From JAPHTQ01 sp051747405 (GTDB lineage Bacteria; Pseudomonadota; Gammaproteobacteria; Thiohalomonadales; Thiohalomonadaceae), in NCBI GenBank assembly GCA_051747405.1, contig JBNJGC010000051.1, positions 1-15,454 of the forward strand: 15,454 bases of DNA, in the 5' to 3' direction. The position numbers and the translations under genes were made by a program. The notes under the pieces were generated by a model. That model was not told the DNA's origin. It made no database searches and was given only the letters and a program-made list of their open reading frames with translations. This document shows, in pieces, positions 10,501-15,454 of this stretch; position 1 is the first letter of the stretch, and every line of letters starts with the position of its first letter.

Positions 10501-11590
10501 ACTCGCTATTGGTGGGATCGATCCGCAAGGTATCGGAGATATAGGGCCCATGGTCGAGATCGTTGGTGAAGATAGTCTGGAACTTGCCGACGCCGTTGGC
10601 CTGGAGTTTGGCAATAAGCTCTTCGGTGAGCTCATCGTTGGCCTGGGCGACGACTTCGCCGCTGCTCTCGTCGACGATATCGTGCGCCAGAACCTTGCCC
10701 AGGAGCGCCTCAACAGGTAGTTCAATGTGCTCAACACCTGCCTTATCGAGAGCACGAATATGGCGTGCGGTGATCCGACGGTCCTTCTCAACCAGCACCT
10801 CACCATCGACCTCGATATCGGCGATAGCAGTCTCGCCGCGCAGACGCTCAGGGATCAGTTTCAGCGAAACGCTGTCACCGCTGAACTGATACTCATCCTT
10901 GTCGAAGAACATATCGAGGATCTGCTGGGTGTCGTAGCCCAGGGCGCGCAGCAGCACGGTAGAGGGGAGTTTGCGACGACGATCGATACGGACGAACAGT
11001 GCATCTTTCGGGTCAAACTCAAAATCGAGCCAGGAGCCGCGATAAGGGATGACGCGTGCGCTAAAGAGCAGCTTACCCGATGAGTGGGTCTTGCCCTTAT
11101 CGTGCTCGAAGAATACGCCGGGTGAACGGTGCAGCTGTGACACGATAACCCGCTCGGTACCGTTGATGACAAAGGTACCGTTTTCGGTCATCAACGGCAT
11201 CTCGCCCATGTAGACCTCCTGCTCACGCACATCCTTGACAGACTGCGTGGCAGAGTCTTTATCATAGATCACCAGACGCAATTTGACGCGGAGCGGTGCG
11301 GCGTAGGTCATACCGCGCAACTGACACTCCTTGACGTCGAAAACCGGGGTGCCGAGGCGATAGCCGACGTACTCTAACGCGGCGTTGCCAGAGTAACTGA
11401 CAATCGGGAATACCGAGTTGAAGGCGGCATGCAGTCCTGACGCTTCCCGGCTCTCTTTGGATGCATCCACCTGCAAGAAATTGCGGTAGGAGTCGATCTG
11501 CATAGAGAGGAGGTAGGGAACATCAAGGATACTGGGGCGCTTGCCGAAATCCTTGCGGATACGTTTTTTCTCAGTGAATGAGTAGGCCAT
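7517..11590 (-). CDS. rpoB: DNA-directed RNA polymerase subunit beta
   Basis: This is the beta subunit of RNA polymerase, which forms the other half of the active-site cleft and the rifampicin pocket. The product has 1357 residues against 1342 in E. coli. The rifampicin cluster is GSSQLSQFMDQNNPL from residue 511 onward; Asp520, His530 and Ser535 correspond to E. coli Asp516, His526 and Ser531 and are all wild type. CPIETPEGPNIG follows at 563-573. GDKMAGRHGNKG at 1081-1092 contains the two conserved lysines near the active site (1083, 1091). The charged coiled stretch around 945-1055 matches the beta SI2 insertion. The start is ATG at 11590 with GAGGA upstream. It follows rplL after a 239-base spacer with an attenuator, and is co-transcribed with rpoC. 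Confidence 0.99.
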   Translation of the reverse strand: MAYSFTEKKRIRKDFGKRPSILDVPYLLSMQIDSYRNFLQVDASKESREASGLHAAFNSVFPIVSYSGNAALEYVGYRLGTPVFDVKECQLRGMTYAAPLRVKLRLVIYDKDSATQSVKDVREQEVYMGEMPLMTENGTFVINGTERVIVSQLHRSPGVFFEHDKGKTHSSGKLLFSARVIPYRGSWLDFEFDPKDALFVRIDRRRKLPSTVLLRALGYDTQQILDMFFDKDEYQFSGDSVSLKLIPERLRGETAIADIEVDGEVLVEKDRRITARHIRALDKAGVEHIELPVEALLGKVLAHDIVDESSGEVVAQANDELTEELIAKLQANGVGKFQTIFTNDLDHGPYISDTLRIDPTNSELEALVEIYRMMRPGEPPTKEAAENLFQNLFFTDDRYDLSSVGRMKFNRRVGRKEVTGEGTLSNEDIIDVMKVLIDIRNGNGTVDDIDHLGNRRVRSVGEMAENQFRVGLVRVERAVKERLSLAESENLMPQELINAKPVSAAIKEFFGSSQLSQFMDQNNPLSEVTHKRRISALGPGGLTRERAGFEVRDVHPTHYGRVCPIETPEGPNIGLINSLAVYARANQYGFLESPYRKVVDGQITDEIVYLSAIDESEYVIAQANVNVNEKGELLDDLVSCRHQNEFTLSPRDKVDFVDVSAKQIVSVAASLVPFLEHDDANRALMGSNMQRQAVPTLRSDKPLVGTGMERTVAMDSGVCVKARRGGVVDSVDAARVVVRVNDDETEAGESGVDIYNLIKYTRSNQNTCINQRPLVSPGDNIARGDALADGSSTDMGELALGQNMLVAFMPWNGYNFEDSILISERVVKEDRFTTIHIEELTCVARDTKLGPEEISADIPNVGESALAKLDEAGIVHIGAEVKPGDILVGKVTPKGETQLTPEEKLLRAIFGEKASDVKDTSLRVPSGMNGTVIGVQVFTRDGLEKDARAKQIEDDELAKVRKDLKDQQRIMEEDAFSRVRKLLQGKEAGASGPNKLKAGDKISKAYLDGLERDKWFELSLKNDEANAQLEAIAAQIENQRKDFDEQFESKRKKLTQGDDLAPGVLKMVKVYMAVKRRIQPGDKMAGRHGNKGVISMIVPVEDMPHSEDGTPVDIVLNPLGVPSRMNVGQVLETHLGWAAKGLGKKINAMIEAKSKVDEIRQFLDKVYNTSGKDEDISSLSDEEVLNLAKNLCGGVPMATPVFDGINEDELKAMLRLADLPETGQTALIDGRTGEAFDRPVTVGYMYMLKLNHLVDDKMHARSTGPYSLVTQQPLGGKAQFGGQRFGEMEVWALEAYGAAYTLQEMLTVKSDDVNGRTKMYKNIVDGDHRMEAGMPESFNVLLKEIRALGIDIELEHD

Positions 11591-11697
11591 CAGAGTTCCT
11601 CAGCTTTTCAATACATTCCGACCGGACTGTGTAGCGAAATTCCATATGCCGCTTTGGCACAACCGGTACTTGGAGACGTTTTGGGTATTTCCAGCGG

Positions 11698-11729
11698 AAA
11701 AAGGCCGGTGACAACTAGGGTCACCAGCC
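11698..11729 (-). terminator. Intrinsic terminator / attenuator between rplL and rpoB
   Basis: On the minus strand GGCTGGTGAC (11729-11720) pairs with GTCACCGGCC (11712-11703), ten base pairs with one U-G wobble, around the loop CCTAGTT. TTTTT follows at once (11702-11698). On the plus strand the wobble becomes an A-C mismatch and no T-run follows, so the signal is specific to the direction of the genes. It sits about 100 bases after rplL and 107 before rpoB. In E. coli a partial terminator in this same spacer lowers rpoBC expression relative to ribosomal proteins, so the same role is likely. Confidence 0.88.
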
Positions 11730-11785
11730 AGATTTACCGCTCACCCACACCGTCCTTGGCGTTGTTGTTGCAGGCATCCTTCCCG

Positions 11786-11812
11786 CACGTCAGGTCCTGC
11801 CTGACCTGAGTG
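11786..11812 (-). other. Hairpin just after rplL
   Basis: Minus-strand CAC-TCAGGTC (11812-11803) pairs with GACCTGA-C-GTG (11796-11786), ten base pairs with a single bulged C and a six-base loop. There is no U-run after it. It lies 17 bases past the rplL stop and 56 bases before the terminator. In E. coli the rplL-rpoB spacer is cut by RNase III. This hairpin could be an equivalent processing or 3'-end protecting structure, but that is inference. Confidence 0.5.
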
Positions 11813-11829
11813 GGCATGAGTATCAGCGC

Positions 11830-12207
11830 TTACTTCAGCTCGACACTCGCGCCAGCTTCTTCAAGCTGCTTTTTGACTTCCTCGGCATCTTCCTTGGAAG
11901 CGCCTTCTTTGATGGTTGCCGGTACACCTTCGACCATCTCTTTCGCCTCTTTCAGGCCCAGACCGGTCACGGCGCGTACCGCCTTGATCACAGAGACCTT
12001 GTTGTCACCGAAGCTGGACATAACCACGTCAAACTCGGTCTGCTCAGCAGCGGCTTCACCACCACCTGCAGCAGCAGCGGGCGCTGCGGCAACGGCGGCT
12101 GCAGCTGAGACACCAAACTTCTCTTCCATTGCTTCGATCAGTTCTACAACCTCCATGACGGACATGTTGGCAATAGTGTCGAGGATATCGTCTTTAGATA
12201 CGGCCAT
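11830..12207 (-). CDS. rplL: 50S ribosomal protein L7/L12
   Basis: L7/L12 is the multi-copy, flexible stalk protein that recruits and activates EF-Tu, EF-G and other translational GTPases. The 125 residues show the N-terminal dimerisation helices (about 1-32), an Ala/Gly-rich hinge (about 34-54) and the factor-binding C-terminal domain with KVSVIKAVRAVTGLGLKEAK near 69-88. The start is ATG at 12207, with AGGAG nine bases upstream. It follows rplJ after a 55-base spacer that shows no clear hairpin. L12 must be made in several copies per L10, so its own good ribosome binding site fits. The stop is TAA, followed by the attenuator spacer before rpoB. Confidence 0.98.
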   Translation of the reverse strand: MAVSKDDILDTIANMSVMEVVELIEAMEEKFGVSAAAAVAAAPAAAAGGGEAAAEQTEFDVVMSSFGDNKVSVIKAVRAVTGLGLKEAKEMVEGVPATIKEGASKEDAEEVKKQLEEAGASVELK

Positions 12208-12262
12208 TGTTCAAAACTCCTAATAGCAAAAATTTGTCTACCAAAATCGCACTGAATACCGA

Positions 12263-12793
12263 CTAAGCGGCATCCTGCTTCTGATCGCGAATCGCAGCGA
12301 CGGTACGTACCAGCTTGCCGGGTACCTCGTTGATGGTACGGGCCAACTTCTCGGCCGGTGCCTTCATTACCGACATCAGCATGCTGATCGCCTGGTCCTT
12401 CGTCGGCAGGCTTGCCAGGCGCTCAAGCTCGTTTGCGCCCAACAGCTGACCGCTGATGGAGACCATCTTCACTTCCAGAGCATCATTCTCCTTAGAGAAA
12501 TCTTTAATTACTCTGGCTGCTGCACCGGGGTCTTCCAGGGAAAACGCCAGTACCAACGGCCCAATCATCCCCTCCTGCATGCACTCGAACTCTGTTCCTT
12601 CGACGGCACGACGGGCGAGGGTATTCTTCACCACACGCAGATAGACACCACTTTCACGCGCTTTGGCGCGAAGCTCGGTCATCTGCGCAGCGGAGAGACC
12701 GTTGTACTCTGCACCGATGGCAGAGTATGCAGTTGCTGCGACTTCGGCGACTTCGGCTACGATGGACTTCTTCTGTTCAAGATTCAGAGCCAC
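12263..12793 (-). CDS. rplJ: 50S ribosomal protein L10
   Basis: L10 anchors the L7/L12 stalk to 23S rRNA and, as the L10-L12 complex, is the translational repressor of its own mRNA in E. coli. The 176 residues begin MALNLEQKKSIVAEVAEVAA, with the conserved N-terminal rRNA-binding block (LRAKARESGVYLRVVKNTLARRA, about 42-64). The C-terminal helix region that holds L12 dimers ends in KLVRTVAAIRDQKQDAA. It is about eleven residues longer than the E. coli protein (165), mostly at the C-terminus by appearance. The start is GTG at 12793 with GAGGTG upstream, and the stop is TAG, unlike the TAA of most neighbours. A structured 247-base leader precedes it. Confidence 0.97.
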   Translation of the reverse strand: MALNLEQKKSIVAEVAEVAATAYSAIGAEYNGLSAAQMTELRAKARESGVYLRVVKNTLARRAVEGTEFECMQEGMIGPLVLAFSLEDPGAAARVIKDFSKENDALEVKMVSISGQLLGANELERLASLPTKDQAISMLMSVMKAPAEKLARTINEVPGKLVRTVAAIRDQKQDAA

Positions 12794-12858
12794 GCGAAAT
12801 CACCTCTTGCGTTATGTGTCCAAAGCGGCTATCCCGCTCAAAACACCACCTTCAATAC

Positions 12859-12878
12859 AGGAGTGGCGAACCACTCCT
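12859..12878 (-). other. Perfect hairpin with UUCG loop in the rplJ leader
   Basis: Minus-strand AGGAGTGG-TTCG-CCACTCCT is a perfect eight-base-pair stem with a UUCG loop, closed by G-C rather than the extra-stable C-G. Its 5' arm contains GGAG, so a Shine-Dalgarno-like sequence is hidden in the stem, but no start codon of a real gene follows it. The rplJ ribosome binding site lies some 50 bases further on. There is no U-run, so it is not a terminator. It is probably the second domain of the L10 leader. Confidence 0.6.
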
Positions 12879-12972
12879 CCCTGACGGTGGCCCCTGGATT
12901 ACTCCTATCAGGAACACCGTCTGCGCCGGTAGTCTTGCGACAATTAAGCCACCAAGGGCACCTGCGGTCTTC
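12859..12972 (-). promoter_or_regulatory. L10 leader, candidate feedback site for L10-L12 (rplJ 5' region)
   Basis: The rplA-rplJ spacer contains, on the minus strand, AGACCGCAGGTG (12970-12959), then CTTAAT, then CGCAGACGGTG, the order I recall from the E. coli rplJ leader. GACGGTG (12921-12915) pairs perfectly with CACCGTC (12889-12883), enclosing a small TCCT/AGGA hairpin. GTGCC (12961-12957) can pair with GGCGC (12927-12923). These fit the known L10 leader family, in which L10-L12 binding blocks rplJ-rplL translation. The assignment rests on position, remembered motifs and hand-drawn pairing; a covariance-model search would settle it. Confidence 0.68.
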
Positions 12973-12979
12973 GACGTCA

Positions 12980-13030
12980 CCGGCCTATAGGCCGGCTGGC
13001 CGTATCCGCTCCCGGCAAGACCGGAAGCGG
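12980..13030 (-). other. Two GC-rich hairpins just after rplA
   Basis: Just past the rplA stop, minus-strand CCGCTTCCGG (13030-13021) pairs with CCGGGAGCGG (13015-13006) around TCTTG. The one U-G wobble would be an A-C mismatch on the other strand. Next comes CCGGCCTATAGGCCGG (12995-12980), a perfect 16-base palindrome. A T-run (13035-13031) precedes rather than follows the first stem, so neither is a normal terminator for this strand. They may protect the 3' end of a processed rplKA mRNA or form part of the rplJ leader. Confidence 0.5.
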
Positions 13031-13040
13031 AAAAACTTGT

Positions 13041-13736
13041 TTAAAGGTTCAGGCTCGTCACATCCACCGAGACACCCGGTCCCATGGTGGTGGAGACACT
13101 GACCTTTTTCATGTAAACACCTTTGGCGCTGCTCGGTTTTGCCTTTTGCAGGTCGGCCAGCAGGGCGTTCAGGTTTTCACGCAAAGCATCGTTCTGGAAA
13201 TCGACCTTGCCGATAGAGCAGTGGATGATGCCCGCCTTATCGGTACGGTAACGAACCTGCCCGGCTTTGGCGTTTTTCACTGCCGTGGCCACATCAGGGG
13301 TCACGGTGCCCACCTTGGGGTTGGGCATAAGGCCGCGCGGGCCGAGGATTTGACCGAGCTGACCGACAACGCGCATCGCGTCGGGGCTGGCAATGACAAC
13401 ATCAAAGTCCATGTTGCCCTTTTTCACTTCATCCGCCAGTTCGTCCATACCGACGATATCGGCACCGGCCTCTTTGGCCGCATCGGCGTTGGCGCCCTGG
13501 GTAAACACAGCGACTCGAACAGTCTTGCCGGTTCCGTTAGGCAGCACGGTGGCGCCACGGACGACCTGGTCCGATTTACGCGGGTCGACGCCGAGGTTAA
13601 CACTAACATCGATAGACTCGACGAACTTGGCCGCCGGCACCTCTTTGAGCAGGGTGAGCGCCTCATCGATGGGGTAGAATTTGTTGCGATCGAGCTTTTC
13701 GTTGATCGCCTTGACGCGTTTGGACAATTTAGCCAT
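13041..13736 (-). CDS. rplA: 50S ribosomal protein L1
   Basis: L1 forms the mobile stalk near the E site and in many bacteria also represses translation of the rplK-rplA mRNA. The 231 residues start MAKLSKRVKAINEKLDRNKF and carry the L1 signature block DVVIASPDAMRVVGQLGQIL near 112-131, followed by GPRGLMPNPKVGTVTPDVA. The start is ATG at 13736, three bases after the rplK stop. The ribosome binding site GGAGGGGG lies within the last codons of rplK, so the two are almost surely translationally coupled. The stop TAA is followed by a T-run and GC-rich hairpins. Length and sequence are normal for the family. Confidence 0.98.
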   Translation of the reverse strand: MAKLSKRVKAINEKLDRNKFYPIDEALTLLKEVPAAKFVESIDVSVNLGVDPRKSDQVVRGATVLPNGTGKTVRVAVFTQGANADAAKEAGADIVGMDELADEVKKGNMDFDVVIASPDAMRVVGQLGQILGPRGLMPNPKVGTVTPDVATAVKNAKAGQVRYRTDKAGIIHCSIGKVDFQNDALRENLNALLADLQKAKPSSAKGVYMKKVSVSTTMGPGVSVDVTSLNL

Positions 13737-13739
13737 GAC

Positions 13740-14171
13740 TTACACCCCCTCCACGTCGATACCCATGCTGCGCGCAGTACCGGCGATGGTGCGCACGGCG
13801 GCATCCATGTCGGCAGCGGTCAGGTCGGGCATTTTGGTGTTTGCGATCTCTTCGAGCTGCTCACGATTTACCTTGCCAACCTTATTCATGTTGGGCACAC
13901 CGGAGCCGGACTTGATACCGGCTGCTTTCTTGAGCAGAATCGACGCCGGAGGGGTCTTGGTAATGAAGGTAAAGCTGCGGTCATTGAAAACGGTGATAAT
14001 CACCGGGATCGGCAGACCTTGCTCCATGTTCTGCGTCTCAGCGTTGAACGCCTTGCAGAACTCCATGATGTTGACACCATGTTGACCCAGCGCGGGACCA
14101 ACGGGCGGACTGGGGTTGGCCTGTCCAGCCGGAACCTGTAGCTTGATGTAAGCTTCGATCTTCTTAGCCAT
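13740..14171 (-). CDS. rplK: 50S ribosomal protein L11
   Basis: L11 lies at the base of the GTPase stalk, binds 23S rRNA helices 43-44 with L10, and is needed for RelA activation by uncharged tRNA. The 143 residues show the N-terminal motif PAGQANPSPPVGPALGQHGV (15-34), whose prolines form the thiostrepton-site loop, and a C-terminal RNA-binding domain with SGSGVPNMNKVGKV. The start is ATG at 14171, with GAGGT eight bases upstream. It follows a 103-base spacer from nusG that holds a strong terminator and perhaps an L1 operator, and it is the first gene of the rplKAJL-rpoBC unit. Confidence 0.98.
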   Translation of the reverse strand: MAKKIEAYIKLQVPAGQANPSPPVGPALGQHGVNIMEFCKAFNAETQNMEQGLPIPVIITVFNDRSFTFITKTPPASILLKKAAGIKSGSGVPNMNKVGKVNREQLEEIANTKMPDLTAADMDAAVRTIAGTARSMGIDVEGV

Positions 14172-14177
14172 GATTAA

Positions 14178-14226
14178 CTACCTCTAGTGGGTGCGAACGC
14201 CTTTCGGCTCCCCGTAGTCCGGAGAC
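14178..14226 (-). promoter_or_regulatory. Possible L1 operator in the rplK leader
   Basis: Between the terminator and the rplK ribosome binding site, the minus strand reads CTCCGGACTACGGGGAGCC and then GCCGAAAGGC. CTCC (14224-14221) can pair with GGAG (14211-14208) with asymmetric unpaired Gs. The GNRA hairpin GCC-GAAA-GGC (14208-14199) follows. In E. coli L1 binds the rplK leader through a structure that mimics its 23S site and includes a GGGAG-like strand. The position and GGGGAG fit, but the pairing is short and the call is weak. Confidence 0.35.
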
Positions 14227-14229
14227 GAC

Positions 14230-14263
14230 AAAAGCACCGCAGGCTCCGGACAGCCTGCGGTGC
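14230..14263 (-). terminator. Intrinsic terminator after nusG
   Basis: On the minus strand GCACCGCAGGCT (14263-14252) pairs perfectly over twelve base pairs with AGCCTGCGGTGC (14245-14234) around GTCCGG, followed by TTTTGT. It begins eleven bases after the nusG stop and ends 58 bases before rplK. The stem is GC-rich and the T-run short but clean. It probably ends most secE-nusG transcripts. Whether some pass into rplK cannot be told; I see no convincing promoter between it and rplK. Confidence 0.87.
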
Positions 14264-14274
14264 CAGCACAAAAC

Positions 14275-14808
14275 TTAGCCCTTCTCGACCTGACCGAATT
14301 CGAGGTCGACAGGGGTGGAGCGACCGAAGATGGAGACCTCGACCCGCAAACGGCTCTTCTCGTAGTCGACATCCTCGACCACGCCGTTGAAGTCGTTGAA
14401 CGGACCATCAGTGATCCGTACCACCTCACCGGGCTCAAACAGCACCTTCGGTCTCGGTTTCTCAGCACCTTCTTGCACACGGTCGAGGATTTGCATCGCC
14501 TCTCGCTCTGAGATGGGCGCCGGGCGATCAGAGGTACCGCCGATAAAGCCCATGACGCGCGGGACATCCTTGACCAGGTGCCAGGTGTCATCGTTCATGT
14601 CCATCTGGACAAGTACGTAGCCAGGAAAGAACTTGCGATCGCTCTTGCGCTTCTGACCCTCGCGCATCTCGACGACCTCTTCGGTCGGCACAAGGATCTC
14701 GCCGAAGTGATCGGCCAAATCGCTGCGTTTGAGACGCTCCTCAAGAGAGCGCTTGACCTGGTTTTCAAAACCGGAATAGGCATGTACCACGTACCAACGT
14801 AGCGCCAT
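14275..14808 (-). CDS. nusG: Transcription termination/antitermination factor NusG
   Basis: NusG binds the RNA polymerase clamp, suppresses pausing, and through its second domain links polymerase to Rho or to ribosomal protein S10. The 177 residues (E. coli 181) begin MALRWYVVHAYSGFENQVKR, the typical NGN domain with FFPGYVLVQMDM at 60-71. The KOW domain begins around 124 with FEPGEVVRITDGPFNDFNGV and ends FGRSTPVDLEFGQVEKG. The start is ATG at 14808, five bases after the secE stop. Its GGGAG ribosome binding site lies in the end of secE, so the pair is coupled. A strong terminator follows. Confidence 0.98.
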   Translation of the reverse strand: MALRWYVVHAYSGFENQVKRSLEERLKRSDLADHFGEILVPTEEVVEMREGQKRKSDRKFFPGYVLVQMDMNDDTWHLVKDVPRVMGFIGGTSDRPAPISEREAMQILDRVQEGAEKPRPKVLFEPGEVVRITDGPFNDFNGVVEDVDYEKSRLRVEVSIFGRSTPVDLEFGQVEKG

Positions 14809-14813
14809 CGCAA

Positions 14814-15161
14814 TTAGCTCCCTTGACCGGTCAACAGCTGCACGCCCGAGGCAAGGATCCAGTCAAACACCCAGAGGATGATTCCCACGAGGACAACCAT
14901 CGCCATCACAAGGATCGTTGTTTGTACGGTTTCCTTTCGGGTGGGCCAGACGACTTTGCGGATCTCGACCACGGCGCCGCGTGTATAGCCGACGGTAGTT
15001 TTCCCGACCTCGCTCTTGGAAGCGATAAAGCCAGCGACGATAACCGCGATGAGCAGACCAAGAACTCTGAACACGGTCGCCACATCACTGAAGGCATAGA
15101 ACGCCACGAACGCAGCGCCCAGCACCAGTGCTGCTACCAATAACTTAATCTTGTCTGCCAT
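14814..15161 (-). CDS. secE: Preprotein translocase subunit SecE
   Basis: SecE is the essential clamp-like subunit of the SecYEG channel in the inner membrane. The 115 residues show three hydrophobic segments (about 7-24, 30-48 and 81-105), the three-span form typical of gammaproteobacteria. The amphipathic cytosolic helix and conserved hinge EIRKVVWPTRKET at 66-78 come before the last span, which is the essential one. It is slightly shorter than the 127 residues of E. coli. The start is ATG at 15161. The nearest strong ribosome binding match (AAGGA, about 15176-15180) is some 14 bases away, so initiation may be modest. It lies 39 bases after tRNA-Trp and is coupled to nusG. Confidence 0.97.
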   Translation of the reverse strand: MADKIKLLVAALVLGAAFVAFYAFSDVATVFRVLGLLIAVIVAGFIASKSEVGKTTVGYTRGAVVEIRKVVWPTRKETVQTTILVMAMVVLVGIILWVFDWILASGVQLLTGQGS

Positions 15162-15179
15162 TCCGCTTTAAGTCTTTCC

Positions 15180-15195
15180 TTGCTGTTCACAGCAA
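15180..15195 (-). other. Small hairpin between tRNA-Trp and secE
   Basis: Minus-strand TTGCTG-TGAA-CAGCAA is a perfect six-base-pair stem with a four-base loop, starting six bases after the encoded CCA of tRNA-Trp. It lies just before the distant AAGGA site of secE. It may help separate tRNA maturation from the secE message, but there is no direct evidence of function. Confidence 0.4.
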
Positions 15196-15200
15196 ATAAA

Positions 15201-15276
<76 letters not shown>

Positions 15277-15280
15277 AATA

Positions 15281-15321
15281 AACACAATAACGTGAGACGG
15301 ATAAGTACTATCCGTCCCACG
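15281..15321 (-). terminator. Terminator-like hairpin between tuf and tRNA-Trp
   Basis: On the minus strand CGTGGGACGGATA (15321-15309) pairs with TATCCGTCTCACG (15303-15291), 13 base pairs with one G-U wobble and a five-base loop. TTATTGTGTT follows. The wobble would be an A-C mismatch on the plus strand, so the structure belongs to the tuf direction. It begins 28 bases after the tuf stop and its U-rich tail runs to the 5' end of tRNA-Trp. It may end the tuf transcript or be a processing hairpin. The tail is interrupted, so leakage is plausible. Confidence 0.75.
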
Positions 15322-15348
15322 CTTCAACCTACTACCGAACCCGGCTGT

Positions 15349-15454
15349 TTACTCAATGATCTTGGAAACAACACCGGCACCGACGGTACGACCGCCTTCG
15401 CGAACCGCGAAGCGCAGCCCCTCATCCATCGCGATCGGCGCGATGAGGGAGACG
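15349..15454 (-). CDS. tuf: Elongation factor Tu, C-terminal fragment (cut by window edge)
   Basis: This is the last 34 complete codons and the TAA stop of a second EF-Tu gene. The translation includes APIAMDEGLRFAVREGGRT followed by VGAGVVSKIIE, the conserved end of EF-Tu domain 3. The usual E. coli-type residues MEEGLRF appear here as MDEGLRF, a mild change. The gene continues past the right edge, so the GTPase domain is not visible. It is the tuf copy upstream of tRNA-Trp-secE, while the other copy begins after fusA at the left edge. Only opposite ends of the two are in the window, so they cannot be compared. Confidence 0.97.
   Translation of the reverse strand, partial: VSLIAPIAMDEGLRFAVREGGRTVGAGVVSKIIE

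Noticed and set aside
13006..13035. GC-rich stem next to a run of five T after rplA, as an intrinsic terminator
   Set aside because: On the minus strand the T-run comes before the stem, not after. On the plus strand the stem is followed by A, so neither direction gives a standard terminator.
13146..14141. Plus-strand open frame of about 331 codons spanning rplA and rplK
   Set aside because: It crosses two well-supported genes and their junction in antisense and has no family features.
15305..15357. Weak -35/-10 pairs upstream of tRNA-Trp (TTGAGT with TAGTAG; TTGAAG with TTATCC)
   Set aside because: The -10 matches are poor and the spacings or context unconvincing; such matches are expected by chance.

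Overview
The window is a contiguous stretch of core translation and transcription genes, all on the minus strand. In the direction of transcription (right to left) the order is tuf (3' end only), tRNA-Trp, secE, nusG, rplK, rplA, rplJ, rplL, rpoB, rpoC, rpsL, rpsG, fusA, tuf (5' end only). This is the merged 'tuf-secE-nusG-rif-str' cluster of many Gammaproteobacteria. In Escherichia coli the rif and str parts lie far apart. Protein lengths and landmark residues are very E. coli-like: the RpoC metal-binding and catalytic residues fall at identical numbers, and RpoB has 1357 residues with the gammaproteobacterial-type insertions. I infer a free-living or symbiotic gammaproteobacterium, perhaps of the Chromatiales/sulphur-oxidiser type. 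That finer placement is a guess from general resemblance. GC is moderately high.

Layout: 1-100 is the N-terminus of an EF-Tu gene. 137-3132 is the str group (fusA, rpsG, rpsL). 3133-3264 holds a near-consensus sigma70 promoter and a terminator-like hairpin separating str from rpoC. 3265-11590 is rpoC and rpoB, with a 55-base spacer that folds into a bulged hairpin. 11591-11829 holds a hairpin and a clear intrinsic terminator (attenuator) between rplL and rpoB. 11830-14171 is rplL, rplJ, rplA and rplK, with an L10-type mRNA leader before rplJ. 14172-14274 holds a strong intrinsic terminator after nusG. 14275-15161 is nusG and secE. 15201-15276 is tRNA-Trp(CCA). 15277-15348 holds a terminator-like hairpin. 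15349-15454 is the C-terminus of a second EF-Tu gene.

Functionally the genes supply the RNA polymerase beta and beta-prime subunits, the stalk proteins of the large subunit (L11, L1, L10, L7/L12), the decoding-site proteins S12 and S7, the translocation and tRNA-delivery GTPases EF-G and EF-Tu, the transcription factor NusG and the translocon subunit SecE. The spacers show how output is probably tuned: partial terminators set the RNA polymerase to ribosomal protein ratio, leader RNAs give feedback by L10 and possibly L1, and the str genes have their own promoter.

No gene was found on the plus strand, no mobile element or CRISPR was seen, and no gene-free stretch exceeds 247 bases. I found no undescribed multi-gene system. 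The points worth a second look are regulatory RNA structures in the spacers and the paired tuf genes that bracket the cluster.
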